Positions 13,981 through 19,954 of a DNA stretch of 19,954 nt are shown here, in pieces. Source of the DNA: CAZGLK01 sp964526375 (lineage in GTDB: Bacteria; Patescibacteriota; Minisyncoccia; JACQLN01). The notes beneath the pieces were generated by a model. It saw only the letters and a list, made by a program, of their open reading frames with translations. It searched no databases and was not told the DNA's origin. Numbering within the stretch: position 1 is the first letter of the stretch; each line of letters starts with the position of its first letter. The stretch spans positions 1 to 19,954 of the forward strand of contig CAZGLK010000010.1 of assembly GCA_964526375.1 (NCBI GenBank), written 5' to 3'. The translations under genes were made by a program, and so were the position numbers.

Positions 13981-13984
13981 GGAC

Positions 13985-14015
13985 AAGGCCAGACCTCCAC
14001 TGGAGGTCTGGCCTT
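13985..14015. repeat. Perfect palindrome downstream of topA
   Basis: Two 15-bp arms around a single C. The 17-nt core GACCTCCACTGGAGGTC is identical to the palindrome inside pth. It starts 5 nt after the topA stop. No T-tract follows on the plus strand, so termination is uncertain although the stem is strong. Confidence 0.85.
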
Positions 14016-14040
14016 AAAATTCAAAAGATATCACCCCAGC

Positions 14041-14070
14041 TTGACATTCAGTTGCCAAGGGATATACGAT
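14041..14070 (+). promoter_or_regulatory. Promoter of the AbrB/RelE toxin-antitoxin operon
   Basis: TTGACA (14041-14046), an 18-bp spacer and TACGAT (14065-14070). A near-perfect dyad TAAGAA-T-TTCTTA (14077-14089) sits at the predicted transcription start, a usual position for autorepression by an AbrB-type antitoxin. Confidence 0.65.
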
Positions 14071-14102
14071 ACTAAATAAGAATTTCTTACTTTCTTATCA
14101 AT

Positions 14103-14408
14103 ATGACTATTAGAACTATAACCAAAGCCACAACGCGGGGGCAGATTACCATACCCAAAGCCTGGCGCGACAGCTTTCAAACAAACAATTACCTGCTCCA
14201 AACCAGTGACTCTAAGCTGGAGATTACTCCTGTTGATGAAGAAGAATTGGAATGGCTGGGAGCAGAGGTCATCTTTAACGCGGGTCGGGACAATAATGGT
14301 AAAGGCATTGAAATAAATAAGTTCATTAAGATTCTAGAGTCTCTTAAAAAAGGCGATGGGCAAAATACAAAAGCTGCTCAAAAAAGTCCAAGAAAAAGAC
14401 AGGGATAG
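14103..14408 (+). CDS. AbrB/MazE-type antitoxin
   Basis: The 101-residue protein starts with a SpoVT-AbrB swapped-hairpin DNA-binding domain: RTITKATTRGQITIPKAWRDSF, then strands ending near residue 48. The C-terminal half is charged and should bind the toxin. It overlaps the toxin gene by 53 bp, the strongest overlap in the window, so translation is likely linked. Autoregulation through the dyad at 14077-14089 is inferred. No Shine-Dalgarno is seen in the roughly 26-nt leader. Confidence 0.85.
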   Translation: MTIRTITKATTRGQITIPKAWRDSFQTNNYLLQTSDSKLEITPVDEEELEWLGAEVIFNAGRDNNGKGIEINKFIKILESLKKGDGQNTKAAQKSPRKRQG

Positions 14409-14586
14409 AATCCTTAATGCCTGCTACAAAATCCGCGGCCGTGATTGGACCGGGCTTGATATCAAAAAACTCTCTCCGCAAGCAGGCTGGCGCGTCCGGG
14501 TTGGCAATTTTCGCATTAAGTTTAAGGAAAGCGGCCAACAGATCATCATATATGACATACGGCGCCGAAGCAGCCATACTTACTAA
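14356..14586 (+). CDS. RelE-family toxin
   Basis: A 76-residue protein with the RelE/ParE pattern: basic helices (IQKLLKKVQEKDRDRILNACYKI), a KKLSPQAGWRVRVGNFRIKF strand pair and a C-terminal IIIYDIRRRSSHTY ending in the Arg/Tyr residues seen in mRNA-cleaving members. The pairing with an AbrB-type antitoxin is a known combination for RelE-like toxins. It lies in a different frame from the antitoxin and overlaps it, so it is not a shadow; the family pattern is convincing. A hairpin at 14587-14617 follows. Confidence 0.82.
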   Translation: MGKIQKLLKKVQEKDRDRILNACYKIRGRDWTGLDIKKLSPQAGWRVRVGNFRIKFKESGQQIIIYDIRRRSSHTY

Positions 14587-14617
14587 AAAATGCCGCACGC
14601 CCGGTGTAAGGCATTTT
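14587..14617 (+). terminator. Probable terminator of the toxin-antitoxin operon
   Basis: AAAATGCC pairs with GGCATTTT, with an inner CAC/GTG stem. The stem ends in four Ts on the plus strand. It lies at the toxin stop codon. The T-tract is short, so strength is uncertain. Confidence 0.5.
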
Positions 14618-14660
14618 CGGTTTCTACTAGCCGGGCCAGCTAGGCAATCCAAAAGAAAAA

Positions 14661-14687
14661 CCCCGCTAGAAACTTTTTCTAACGGGG
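14661..14687 (-). terminator. Intrinsic terminator of the leftward membrane-protein genes
   Basis: On the minus strand CCCCGTTAGAAA pairs with TTTCTAGCGGGG (one G-U pair) and is followed by TTTTTCTTTT. It lies 14 bp after the stop of the 222-residue gene. Confidence 0.8.
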
Positions 14688-14700
14688 CACAAACCGTCTT

Positions 14701-15369
14701 TCACGGAGGAGATAATGGTAATGAGACATCTCCGTACAGACTGTGAATGGTATCCTGAAGCTCTGGGCTTGCCCTGATTTTTATCCAGTCTTTTTCATAC
14801 TCTCGGGTGAGATACCGAATAATACCAACGGACGAACAGAAGGCTGTTACATCCAACAACACTAAACTCCATTTAACCCATTCTTGAGCACGGGATGATA
14901 CTCCCACGCCGAAGAACTCGAAGATAACAAGTATCGTAAAGACCAAAATAATGTATATGATCACAGCAGTGCTAAGTACAAAGCCCCTAAGGCTCTGGGG
15001 ACGATATTCAAGAATACTGGGGGTTTTACGATTACATCTGTGCCACATAAGCCCCCTTTCGGGATCACGGGACTCCCAAAACACGGCGATGAAGCTACCC
15101 ACCCTAAAAATAAGGAGCAGATAGCGGTTATAAACTACAAAGGACAAGAAAAGGGCCACCAGGAGCAATATGGCAAAAAGGGACCCGCTGACTATAGGTA
15201 TTGATGCTGGATTTTGAGATTGCAAGAGGGCAAGATACCAACCCAAGCCAGCGATCACCAAAGCCACGGTCCAGTAGAGAATCTGGCGGCAAAAGGAGTG
15301 GAGCTCCAACATTTCCTGCCGCAGGGTAATGTACTCCTCAAATCTTCCAGCATCACCTTGTTTTATCAT
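14701..15369 (-). CDS. Four-helix membrane protein, unrecognised
   Basis: The 222-residue product has a polar N-terminus with a short amphipathic helix (RFEEYITLRQEMLELHSF), then four hydrophobic segments at about 30-49, 57-88, 126-156 and 163-188, arranged in two pairs. Between the pairs is a charged loop with a WESRDPERGLMWHRCNRK stretch, and the C-terminal tail is soluble. No catalytic motif or family is recognised. AGGAGGT lies 5 nt before the ATG, a much better ribosome site than its neighbours have. It is downstream of a second small membrane-protein gene and ends at a strong terminator. Possibly an acquired module; the role is unknown. Confidence 0.75.
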   Translation of the reverse strand: MIKQGDAGRFEEYITLRQEMLELHSFCRQILYWTVALVIAGLGWYLALLQSQNPASIPIVSGSLFAILLLVALFLSFVVYNRYLLLIFRVGSFIAVFWESRDPERGLMWHRCNRKTPSILEYRPQSLRGFVLSTAVIIYIILVFTILVIFEFFGVGVSSRAQEWVKWSLVLLDVTAFCSSVGIIRYLTREYEKDWIKIRASPELQDTIHSLYGDVSLPLSPP

Positions 15370-15441
15370 CTGCTACCTCCTAAGACCAAAAGTATTTTCA
15401 AATTCAACAACGATGCATCGCGCCGCACTTCTGTGTTAAAA

Positions 15442-15474
15442 GCTTTTCTGGTGATTCTACGAATCAGAAAAAAG
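15442..15474 (-). terminator. Hairpin at the end of the 64-residue gene
   Basis: On the minus strand GCTTTTTTCTGATTC pairs imperfectly with GAATCACCAGAAAAGC around GTA, followed by TTTT. It overlaps the stop codon at 15457. It may attenuate readthrough into the 222-residue gene. Confidence 0.45.
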
Positions 15475-15651
15475 CGCAAGAAGAGCGACAACGGCGCCCA
15501 CAGCCAGAAGAGCAAGGTATCCCCAAATTGGAATCGCCCAAAGATGTAGTAATCTGTCGCCCATAAGGACAACATACACAACGACCGCGACACCGCAGAA
15601 CACCCCGATTGGGAATGACACGATAAACCCCCGTTTTTCCTTAACCATCAT
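15457..15651 (-). CDS. Small two-helix membrane protein
   Basis: The 64-residue frame has a short basic N-terminus (MMVKEKRG) and two hydrophobic segments, about residues 9-30 and 37-60, with a charged MGDR turn. A strong AGGAGGT lies 8 nt before the first ATG. An overlapping frame (15366-15593, same strand) is also hydrophobic but has no ribosome site, so I prefer this one. It is 87 bp upstream of the 222-residue membrane protein on the same strand and shares its strong Shine-Dalgarno type, which suggests a functional pair. No family is recognised. Confidence 0.65.
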   Translation of the reverse strand: MMVKEKRGFIVSFPIGVFCGVAVVVYVVLMGDRLLHLWAIPIWGYLALLAVGAVVALLALFSDS

Positions 15652-15820
15652 CTACCGTCACCTCCTTTGTAAGAAATTTTTGAGTTAAAGAACAATACAC
15701 TCATAATACCAGAGATCGCACAGAAGTGCCAGCACTTGTACAATACAACCCAATTCTCCTAAAGTAATAGTTGTGAGGTGACTAATCAGGCAATGAATCT
15801 CTCCTATTGATATACCGGGT
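15652..15820. promoter_or_regulatory. Divergent intergenic region before rel and the membrane pair
   Basis: On the plus strand the extended -10 box TGATATACC (15808-15816) ends 4 nt before the rel ATG. On the minus strand TATTAT (about 15701-15706) could be a -10 for the membrane genes, with only a weak -35. A TTGTACAA palindrome lies near 15734-15742. Nothing else is recognised here. Confidence 0.45.
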
Positions 15821-17250
15821 ATGACCGAAATACTAAACTCCATCCTCCAAAAATATCCCCCCGCTGAAAGCGAAATAATCCGCCGGGCTTTTGAGTTCGC
15901 CCAAAAAGCCCACACGGGGCAGAAAAGAGATTCGGGCGAGGACTACATTACCCACCCGCTCAAAGCGGCCCAGATTTTGGCCGACTTTAACTTGGACCAC
16001 GAAACCGTGGCCGCCGCTTTTCTGCACGATGTTTTGGAAGAAACCGAAACCAAGCCCGAAGCGCTGGAAAAGGAATTTGGGCACAATATAACTTTTTTGG
16101 TGCAAGCGGTTACCAAACTGCACCGCGTTAGCTACAGCGGCTTAAAGCAATACATTGAAAACTTTCACAAAATGATTCTGGCCACAGCCAAAGACATTCG
16201 GGTGGTGTTGATTAAACTGGCCGACAAACTCCATAACCTGGAAACCATAGACACCTTTAAGGGCAATAAAGAGCTTTTTGCNNNNNNNNNNGCGAGGTTT
16301 TAGAGGTTTACGCGCCTCTGGCCTCGCGCCTGGGCATGGGCGAAATCAAAGGTATTTTGGAGGACCTTGCCTTCCCCCATGTCTACCCCAGCGACTACCG
16401 CCGGCTTTTGGATTTTGTGAAAGACCAAATAAAAATCAACCAAAAATATGTGGAGCACATAAAGCCGCAGGTAGCGCAGGCGCTTCAAGAAAACAGCATA
16501 AAAGTTATAAAGCTGGATGCCCGGGCCAAACATCTTTACAGTTTATGGCGCAAACTTCAAAAATACGACTTTAACTTGGAAAGAATCTACGACTTGGTGG
16601 CCCTGCGGGTGCTGGTTGCCGATGTGGCTTCGTGCTACGAAACTCTGGGCATTATTCACAAATACTGGCAGCCGCTGGCCGGGCGCATTAAAGATTTTAT
16701 TGCTCTCCCTAAACCCAACGGCTACCAATCGCTCCACACCACCGTTTTTTGCGAAGACGGCAAAATAACCGAGTTTCAAATTCGCACGCCCGAAATGCAC
16801 CGCGAGTCCGAGCTCGGCATTGCCGCCCACTGGGGCTACAAAGAAGAAAGAAGCCCCCTGGCTAAAAAATATTCCTGGCTGCGCCAGCTTAAGGATTGGC
16901 AGCAGCAAACCATGAGCTCGCAGGAATTTTGGGAGCAGGCCAAAATAGATTTCTTCCGCGACCGGATTTTTGTGTTCACCCCCAAGGGCGACGTAATTGA
17001 CCTGCCCGAAGAAGCCAGACCCATTGATTTTGCCTACGCAGTGCACTCCGATTTAGGCGATCACTGCCACCAAGCCAAGGTCAACGGCAAAATTATGGCT
17101 TTGGACCAAGCCTTAAACGACGGCGACATCGTTGAGGTTATAATGAGCAAAAAAAAGAAGCCCTCGCGCGACTGGCTGGGTTTCATCAAAACCTCCAAAG
17201 CTAGAACGAAAATAAAAGAACGGCTGCGCCCAACCGACAAAACAGCCTAA
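15821..17250 (+). CDS. Rel/SpoT-type (p)ppGpp synthetase/hydrolase, split by gap
   Basis: Makes and degrades (p)ppGpp, the stringent-response alarmone. The N-terminal HD hydrolase domain has HTGQKRDSGEDYITHP and HDVLEETE (His69, Asp70; Glu-Glu where Glu-Asp is usual) and LADKLHNL. After the gap the frame resumes at EVLEVYAPLASRLGMGEIKG, then the synthetase domain with RIYDLVALRVLV and GRIKDFIALPKPNGYQSLHT. The RIKD form of the RxKD motif is typical of bifunctional Rel/SpoT enzymes. A TGS domain (DRIFVFTPKGDVIDLPEEA) closes the protein; the C-terminal helical, zinc-finger and ACT regions are absent. Total about 476 residues versus about 740 in long forms. The frame change across the Ns is an assembly artefact. 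Confidence 0.9.
16282..16291. other. Assembly gap (10 Ns)
   Basis: Ten undetermined bases inside rel. The upstream coding frame and the downstream coding frame do not agree across 10 bases, so the Ns do not state the true length. Alignment to Rel proteins by eye suggests that very few residues are missing. Confidence 0.98.
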
Positions 17251-17260
17251 CCGATTAGGC
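17245..17260. other. Hairpin joining the convergent stops of rel and parB
   Basis: GCCTAA and TTAGGC form a 6-bp stem with a CCGA loop. The TAA of rel and the TAA of parB each lie in one arm, and only 4 bp separate the two genes. No T-tract follows, so it is not a standard terminator. Confidence 0.45.
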
Positions 17261-18292
17261 CTCGTGGGTTGACATGCCAGCGCCGCCTTTGATACCGGCT
17301 TGTCCCGTCAATTTCTCAACCAATTTCGCCAGATCCTCCTCCGAAGAGAAAGACACATTCAAATGCCCATGGTAACGGGTACCAACAATTTTAACGGTTG
17401 TGCCCAAAAATTCCCGCATCAGCCGTTGGTACTCCGCCATAGACGGATCCGAACTTGCCGGCACGCTGACGGGGCGGTGGTCCGGTTCGTATCTAATCAA
17501 ATCTTCCAGCATGCGCACCGTCATGCCGCCGTTCATGGCCTTTTTGGCAAAATAGCGCTGACGCTCTGGGTTTTTAGTGCCCAATAGGGCTTTGGCCTGG
17601 CCCTCGGACAATTTGGCTTGAATAATAAGCTCTTTGACGTCCTGCGGCAGACCTACCAACCTCACCTTATTGGATACGGCCACGGCACTCATACCGACTT
17701 TTTTAGCCAGTTGTTCGTGGGTTAAGCCAAACTCGCTTATCATCTGACACAAAGCCACGGACTCCTCTATGGGGTTCAGATCCCGACGCTGGATATTTTC
17801 CACAACCGCCATCTCCAGCTTGCCCGCCTCGCTGGCGCTTCTTATTATGGCTGGCACTTGCCTTAAACCGGCCATCTCTGCGGCTCTTAAGCGGCGCTCG
17901 CCGGCAATCAGTTGGTACTCCACCTTTGTGCCGCTGGCTACATTCGTTTCAACCTTAGAAACAAGGAGCGGCTGAAGCATGCCGTATTCCCTCATGGAAT
18001 CGGCCAGGTTCTTTATTTCTGCCGTGTTAAAATCGCGACGGGGCTGGTAGGGATTGGGCTTTATCCTTTCAATTTCAATATTAAAAATCTTGTCCGCCTT
18101 AGCCATAGCAGAGGTTAAATCAGAGTTCAAAACCGGCAGCGCCTCGGTTTCTTCCGTTACTTCGGGAGGCACCTCTAGAGAGCGCGGTTGAGAACGGCCG
18201 CGTTTAGCCACCACAGACGGCCGCGCTTTTGAGTCTTCAGCAGGAACCGGTCTTTGGGGTATTAAAGATTCTAATCCTCTGCCAAGAGACAT
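17255..18292 (-). CDS. parB: Chromosome-partitioning protein ParB
   Basis: ParB binds parS sites, uses CTP to form a sliding clamp and works with ParA to segregate origins. The N-terminal MSLGRGLESLIP is the usual ParA-interacting start. A low-complexity linker (about 15-65) is followed by the ParB domain: IKPNPYQPRRDF, IAGERRLRAAEMAGLRQVP (GERR at 131-134) and ENIQRRDLNPIEES (165-178), then a helix-turn-helix (LTHEQLAKKVGMSAVAVSNKV, about 190-210). The C-terminal part has the HLNVSFSSEEDLAKLVEKL dimerisation segment. Length, 345 residues, is somewhat above Spo0J. The start lies 9 nt from the terminal repeat of MITE copy 2. I saw no canonical parS site in the window. Confidence 0.94.
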   Translation of the reverse strand: MSLGRGLESLIPQRPVPAEDSKARPSVVAKRGRSQPRSLEVPPEVTEETEALPVLNSDLTSAMAKADKIFNIEIERIKPNPYQPRRDFNTAEIKNLADSMREYGMLQPLLVSKVETNVASGTKVEYQLIAGERRLRAAEMAGLRQVPAIIRSASEAGKLEMAVVENIQRRDLNPIEESVALCQMISEFGLTHEQLAKKVGMSAVAVSNKVRLVGLPQDVKELIIQAKLSEGQAKALLGTKNPERQRYFAKKAMNGGMTVRMLEDLIRYEPDHRPVSVPASSDPSMAEYQRLMREFLGTTVKIVGTRYHGHLNVSFSSEEDLAKLVEKLTGQAGIKGGAGMSTHEA

Positions 18293-18301
18293 AAATTATG
18301 G

Positions 18302-18431
18302 TTGATAACATAATCCAAAAAATCCTAATGTATCCTAATGCTCCGAATATGCACACAAGTAATTGAGTAACTGGGTAATTGGGTAATTAGGAGCATTCGG
18401 ATGAATTAGTAGTTTGGGATTATTTTATCAA
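18302..18431. mobile_element. MITE-like element, copy 2 (parA-parB)
   Basis: Ends TTGATAACATAATCC (18302-18316) and GGATTATTTTATCAA (18417-18431) are identical to those of copy 1 at 11800-11909. Flanking CCTAATG and CTCCGAAT / AGGAGCATTCGG words are also conserved. The centre differs: here it carries GTAATTGA-type octamers (about 18358-18389). Total 130 bp against 110 bp in copy 1. Confidence 0.8.
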
Positions 18432-18433
18432 AA

Positions 18434-19195
18434 TTATTCCAATGCTATTATTTCTTCGGCCAACTGCCTATAGGCCTTGCTGCCTTTGGAAGAAGCGTCA
18501 TATTGCAAAATCGTCTTGCCGTGCGAGGGCGCTTCGGCCAGCGACACGCATCTGGGTATAACCGCGCTAAAAACCCTTCCGGGAAAATGTCTTTGCACTT
18601 CTTTAACCACTTCGCGCCCCAGCCGGTTGCGCTTGTCGTACATGGTCAAAACCGCGCCCATAATATTGATGTCGTGGCCCAGATTTGTTTTAACCAGATC
18701 AACCGTTTTTAACAAATGCCCCAAACCTTCCATGGCGTAATATTCACATTGTACAGGAATCACGACAAAATCGGAAGCCACCAAGCCGTTAATTGTTAAC
18801 AGGCCTAGTGAAGGCGGCGAATCTATTAAAATGTAATCGTAATTGGTGCGGATACGCGCCAGACATTCGCGCAAACGAAATTCGCGGCTGGGCTGGGTAA
18901 CCAGCTCTATGTTGGCACCAGCCAAGTTGGGATTAGACGGCAGCAAATCCAAGCCAAAAACCCCGGTGCGGCGAATGGTTTCTTCGGGCACCAAACCAGT
19001 GGTGAGCACATGATACAAGTGCCATTCCAGAGTGTTAGGGTCCACACCCAAGCCCGAAGTGGTGTTGGCCTGCGGATCCAAATCCACGGCCAAAACATAC
19101 TTGCCGTGGGCGGCCAAATACGCGCCCACGTTTATAACACTGGTAGACTTGCCCACCCCGCCTTTTTGGTTAACGAAAGAAATTATTCGAGCCAC
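18434..19195 (-). CDS. parA: Chromosome-partitioning ATPase ParA (Soj-type)
   Basis: ParA is a deviant Walker ATPase that forms nucleoid-bound gradients to move ParB-parS complexes. The motif KGGVGKST includes the signature lysine (KGG) and the Walker lysine. The A' motif is VDLDPQANTTSGLG and the Walker B is ILIDSPPSLGLLT. VIPVQCEYYAMEGL and RFHP-like QRHFPGRVFSAVIPR follow. I choose a GTG start at 19195 (253 residues) giving VARIISFVNQKGGVGKST, the family-typical opening; an ATG at 19210 would add five residues made of the octamer repeat. The order parA then parB, both leftward, is standard; MITE copy 2 separates them. Confidence 0.95.
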   Translation of the reverse strand: MARIISFVNQKGGVGKSTSVINVGAYLAAHGKYVLAVDLDPQANTTSGLGVDPNTLEWHLYHVLTTGLVPEETIRRTGVFGLDLLPSNPNLAGANIELVTQPSREFRLRECLARIRTNYDYILIDSPPSLGLLTINGLVASDFVVIPVQCEYYAMEGLGHLLKTVDLVKTNLGHDINIMGAVLTMYDKRNRLGREVVKEVQRHFPGRVFSAVIPRCVSLAEAPSHGKTILQYDASSKGSKAYRQLAEEIIALE

Positions 19196-19199
19196 GATC

Positions 19200-19258
19200 C
19201 AATTTCCCAATTACGCGGCCGCAGGCCGCCAATTACTTAATTACCAGTTACTAATTAT
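19200..19258. repeat. AATTAC-type octamer repeat with GC palindrome in the parA leader
   Basis: Octamer-like words CAATTTCC, CAATTACT, TAATTACC and AGTTACTA flank a GCGGCC/GGCCGC palindrome (19216-19230). The same octamers, inverted, form the centre of MITE copy 2 on the other side of parA. Confidence 0.6.
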
Positions 19259-19285
19259 TTTATCTTATATCGATTTCATTGACAA
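19257..19285 (-). promoter_or_regulatory. Promoter of parA
   Basis: On the minus strand TTGTCA (19285-19280), a 17-bp spacer and TAAAAT (19262-19257). The leader of about 55 nt contains the octamer repeat and a GC hairpin. Confidence 0.6.
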
Positions 19286-19319
19286 TAGATCCCTTTTCCT
19301 AGAGAATAGGCTGTGTTCT

Positions 19320-19328
19320 TGATATAAT
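19320..19328 (+). promoter_or_regulatory. Extended -10 promoter of tRNA-Leu
   Basis: TG-A-TATAAT lies 10 nt before the mature tRNA 5' end. TTGACA at 19279-19284 is 38 bp away, too far to be its -35 box; no other -35 is seen. Confidence 0.6.
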
Positions 19329-19338
19329 GAAATAAGAT

Positions 19339-19424
19339 GCCGGAGTGGCGGAATTGGCTTACGCGCACGACTCAAAATCGTGTGGACTTTGTCCATGAGG
19401 GTTCGACTCCCTCCTCCGGCACCA
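19339..19424 (+). tRNA. tRNA-Leu (anticodon CAA)
   Basis: Acceptor arms GCCGGAG and CTCCGGC pair fully. The anticodon arm CACGA/TCGTG holds the loop CTCAAAA, so the anticodon is CAA and the codon read is UUG. A long variable arm (GGAC/GTCC stem) marks a type II tRNA, and the T arm is GAGGG-TTCGACT-CCCTC. The 3' CCA is encoded. Confidence 0.96.
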
Positions 19425-19469
19425 CCATATTTTATTTTAATCGTCAATCTTTAGTTATTCTAGTTAAAT

Positions 19470-19478
19470 TGATATAAT
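19470..19478 (+). promoter_or_regulatory. Extended -10 promoter of the hicB-like gene
   Basis: TG-A-TATAAT, the same nonamer as before tRNA-Leu, with a weak -35 TTTAGT (19450-19455) at 17 bp. The leader of about 18 nt has AAGGA 12 nt before the ATG. Confidence 0.55.
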
Positions 19479-19502
19479 GTATTTGAAGGACATCTCAAAA
19501 CC

Positions 19503-19865
19503 ATGAAAAAAGTTTTACATTTTTTGATTTATAAAGAAGATGATAAAGGAACCGAACTGATTGGGGTCTGTTTGGATTTGAATATTGTTCTAGTAAATAG
19601 CGACCCAGAAAAATTAGAGATTGAATTGGTTGAAACGGCGATTGGATATATAGATGCGGTTAAGAAAGAGAAACTTAATATAGAGTTATTATCTCAAAAT
19701 ACTCCCAAAGAGTACTGGGACAAATTTAAGGGAATGCCTTTTGTTGTCCAAAAGGAATTTTCTGGAGTACATTATAAATTAGCTAGAGATCGCGGAACTC
19801 AATATTTACCGTTTGTTTTTTCTATCGTTGTTGATATAAACAAAGTCGGTAAAGTGTCGGCATAG
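19503..19865 (+). CDS. HicB-like antitoxin
   Basis: The 120-residue protein has an N-terminal HicB-like partial RNase H fold: strand VLHFLIYKED, then GTELIGVCLDLNIVLVNSDPEKLEIELVETAIGYIDAV, as seen in HicB antitoxins where a GDT/CLDL pair of strands precedes the helix. The C-terminal part has no recognisable HTH or ribbon-helix-helix. It is immediately followed by a HicA-like start, which supports the call. The order antitoxin before toxin is reversed relative to most hicAB operons but known. AT content is visibly higher than in the neighbouring housekeeping genes. Confidence 0.7.
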   Translation: MKKVLHFLIYKEDDKGTELIGVCLDLNIVLVNSDPEKLEIELVETAIGYIDAVKKEKLNIELLSQNTPKEYWDKFKGMPFVVQKEFSGVHYKLARDRGTQYLPFVFSIVVDINKVGKVSA

Positions 19866-19884
19866 TTTATGTTCAATTCTTTTT

Positions 19885-19954
19885 ATGGCGAGAGGATTAA
19901 GAAACTGGTCTTATAAGCAAGTGATTGATTGTCTGGTAAAAAAATTTGGTTTTA
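19885..19954 (+). CDS. HicA-like toxin, 5' fragment cut by window end
   Basis: From ATG 19885 the frame runs off the window: MARGLRNWSYKQVIDCLVKK followed by FGF. The pattern of a short basic start, a Trp, then a helix ending Lys-Lys-x-Gly-Phe resembles the N-terminus of HicA mRNA interferases (double-stranded-RNA-binding-like fold). Only 23 residues are visible, so the catalytic His is beyond the edge. The upstream HicB-like gene supports it. Confidence 0.65.
   Translation, partial: MARGLRNWSYKQVIDCLVKKFGF

Noticed and set aside
13985..14015. Intrinsic terminator of topA
   Set aside because: The stem is perfect, but no T-tract follows on the plus strand; it is better explained as a repeat copy.
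15366..15593. 75-residue hydrophobic ORF overlapping the 64-residue gene
   Set aside because: It has no ribosome site and lies in the shadow of a frame with a strong Shine-Dalgarno; hydrophobicity is expected in the shifted frame of membrane-protein DNA.
16278..16340. True frameshift or pseudogene in rel
   Set aside because: The frame change coincides with 10 Ns, so it is explained by an unsized assembly gap; both halves are well conserved.

Overview
The window looks like a chromosomal fragment of a Candidate Phyla Radiation (Patescibacteria) bacterium, most likely of the Parcubacteria group. This is inferred from gene content, not from a marker tree. The signs are compact single-copy housekeeping genes, a shortened Mfd, a Rel protein that ends after its TGS domain, spacers filled with short repeats, several genes whose predicted promoter lies only 4-10 nt before the start codon, and few Shine-Dalgarno sequences. 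TGA is used as a normal stop (dprA and several ATGA overlaps), which argues against the UGA-recoding CPR lineages. A run of 10 Ns at 16282-16291 shows that this is a draft scaffold.

Layout. 1-489 (+): a promoter with a dyad in its spacer drives three tiny membrane-protein ORFs. 490-736: repeats and a terminator. 737-6429 (-): ftsA, ybeY, a yqeY-like gene coupled to a RelE/ParE-type toxin-antitoxin pair, rpsU, a HIT hydrolase, hisS and lepB. 6511-8212 (+): an LCP-family gene and pth. 8261-8588 (-): an orphan structured RNA candidate with a consensus promoter and a strong intrinsic terminator. 8716-13980 (+): short mfd, dprA and topA. 14103-14586 (+): an AbrB/RelE toxin-antitoxin pair. 14701-15651 (-): two unrecognised membrane-protein genes with strong Shine-Dalgarno sequences. 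15821-17250 (+): a Rel/SpoT-type gene broken by the assembly gap. 17255-19195 (-): parB and parA. 19339-19424 (+): tRNA-Leu(CAA). 19503-19954 (+): a HicB-like gene and the start of hicA.

The genes are mainly division and segregation (ftsA, parAB), translation (hisS, pth, rpsU, ybeY, yqeY, tRNA-Leu), DNA topology and uptake (topA, dprA, mfd), envelope (lepB, LCP) and stress response (rel). Three toxin-antitoxin pairs are interspersed.

The most unusual material is not the protein set. It is (a) the orphan RNA at 8261-8588; (b) several classes of small repeats: heptamers of the form NNNNCAA, octamers, hexamers, near-perfect palindromes with 1-2 nt loops, and two MITE-like elements with terminal inverted repeats, some of them sitting in frame inside topA and pth or on start and stop codons; and (c) a recurrent start architecture of an extended -10 box a few bases before ATG.
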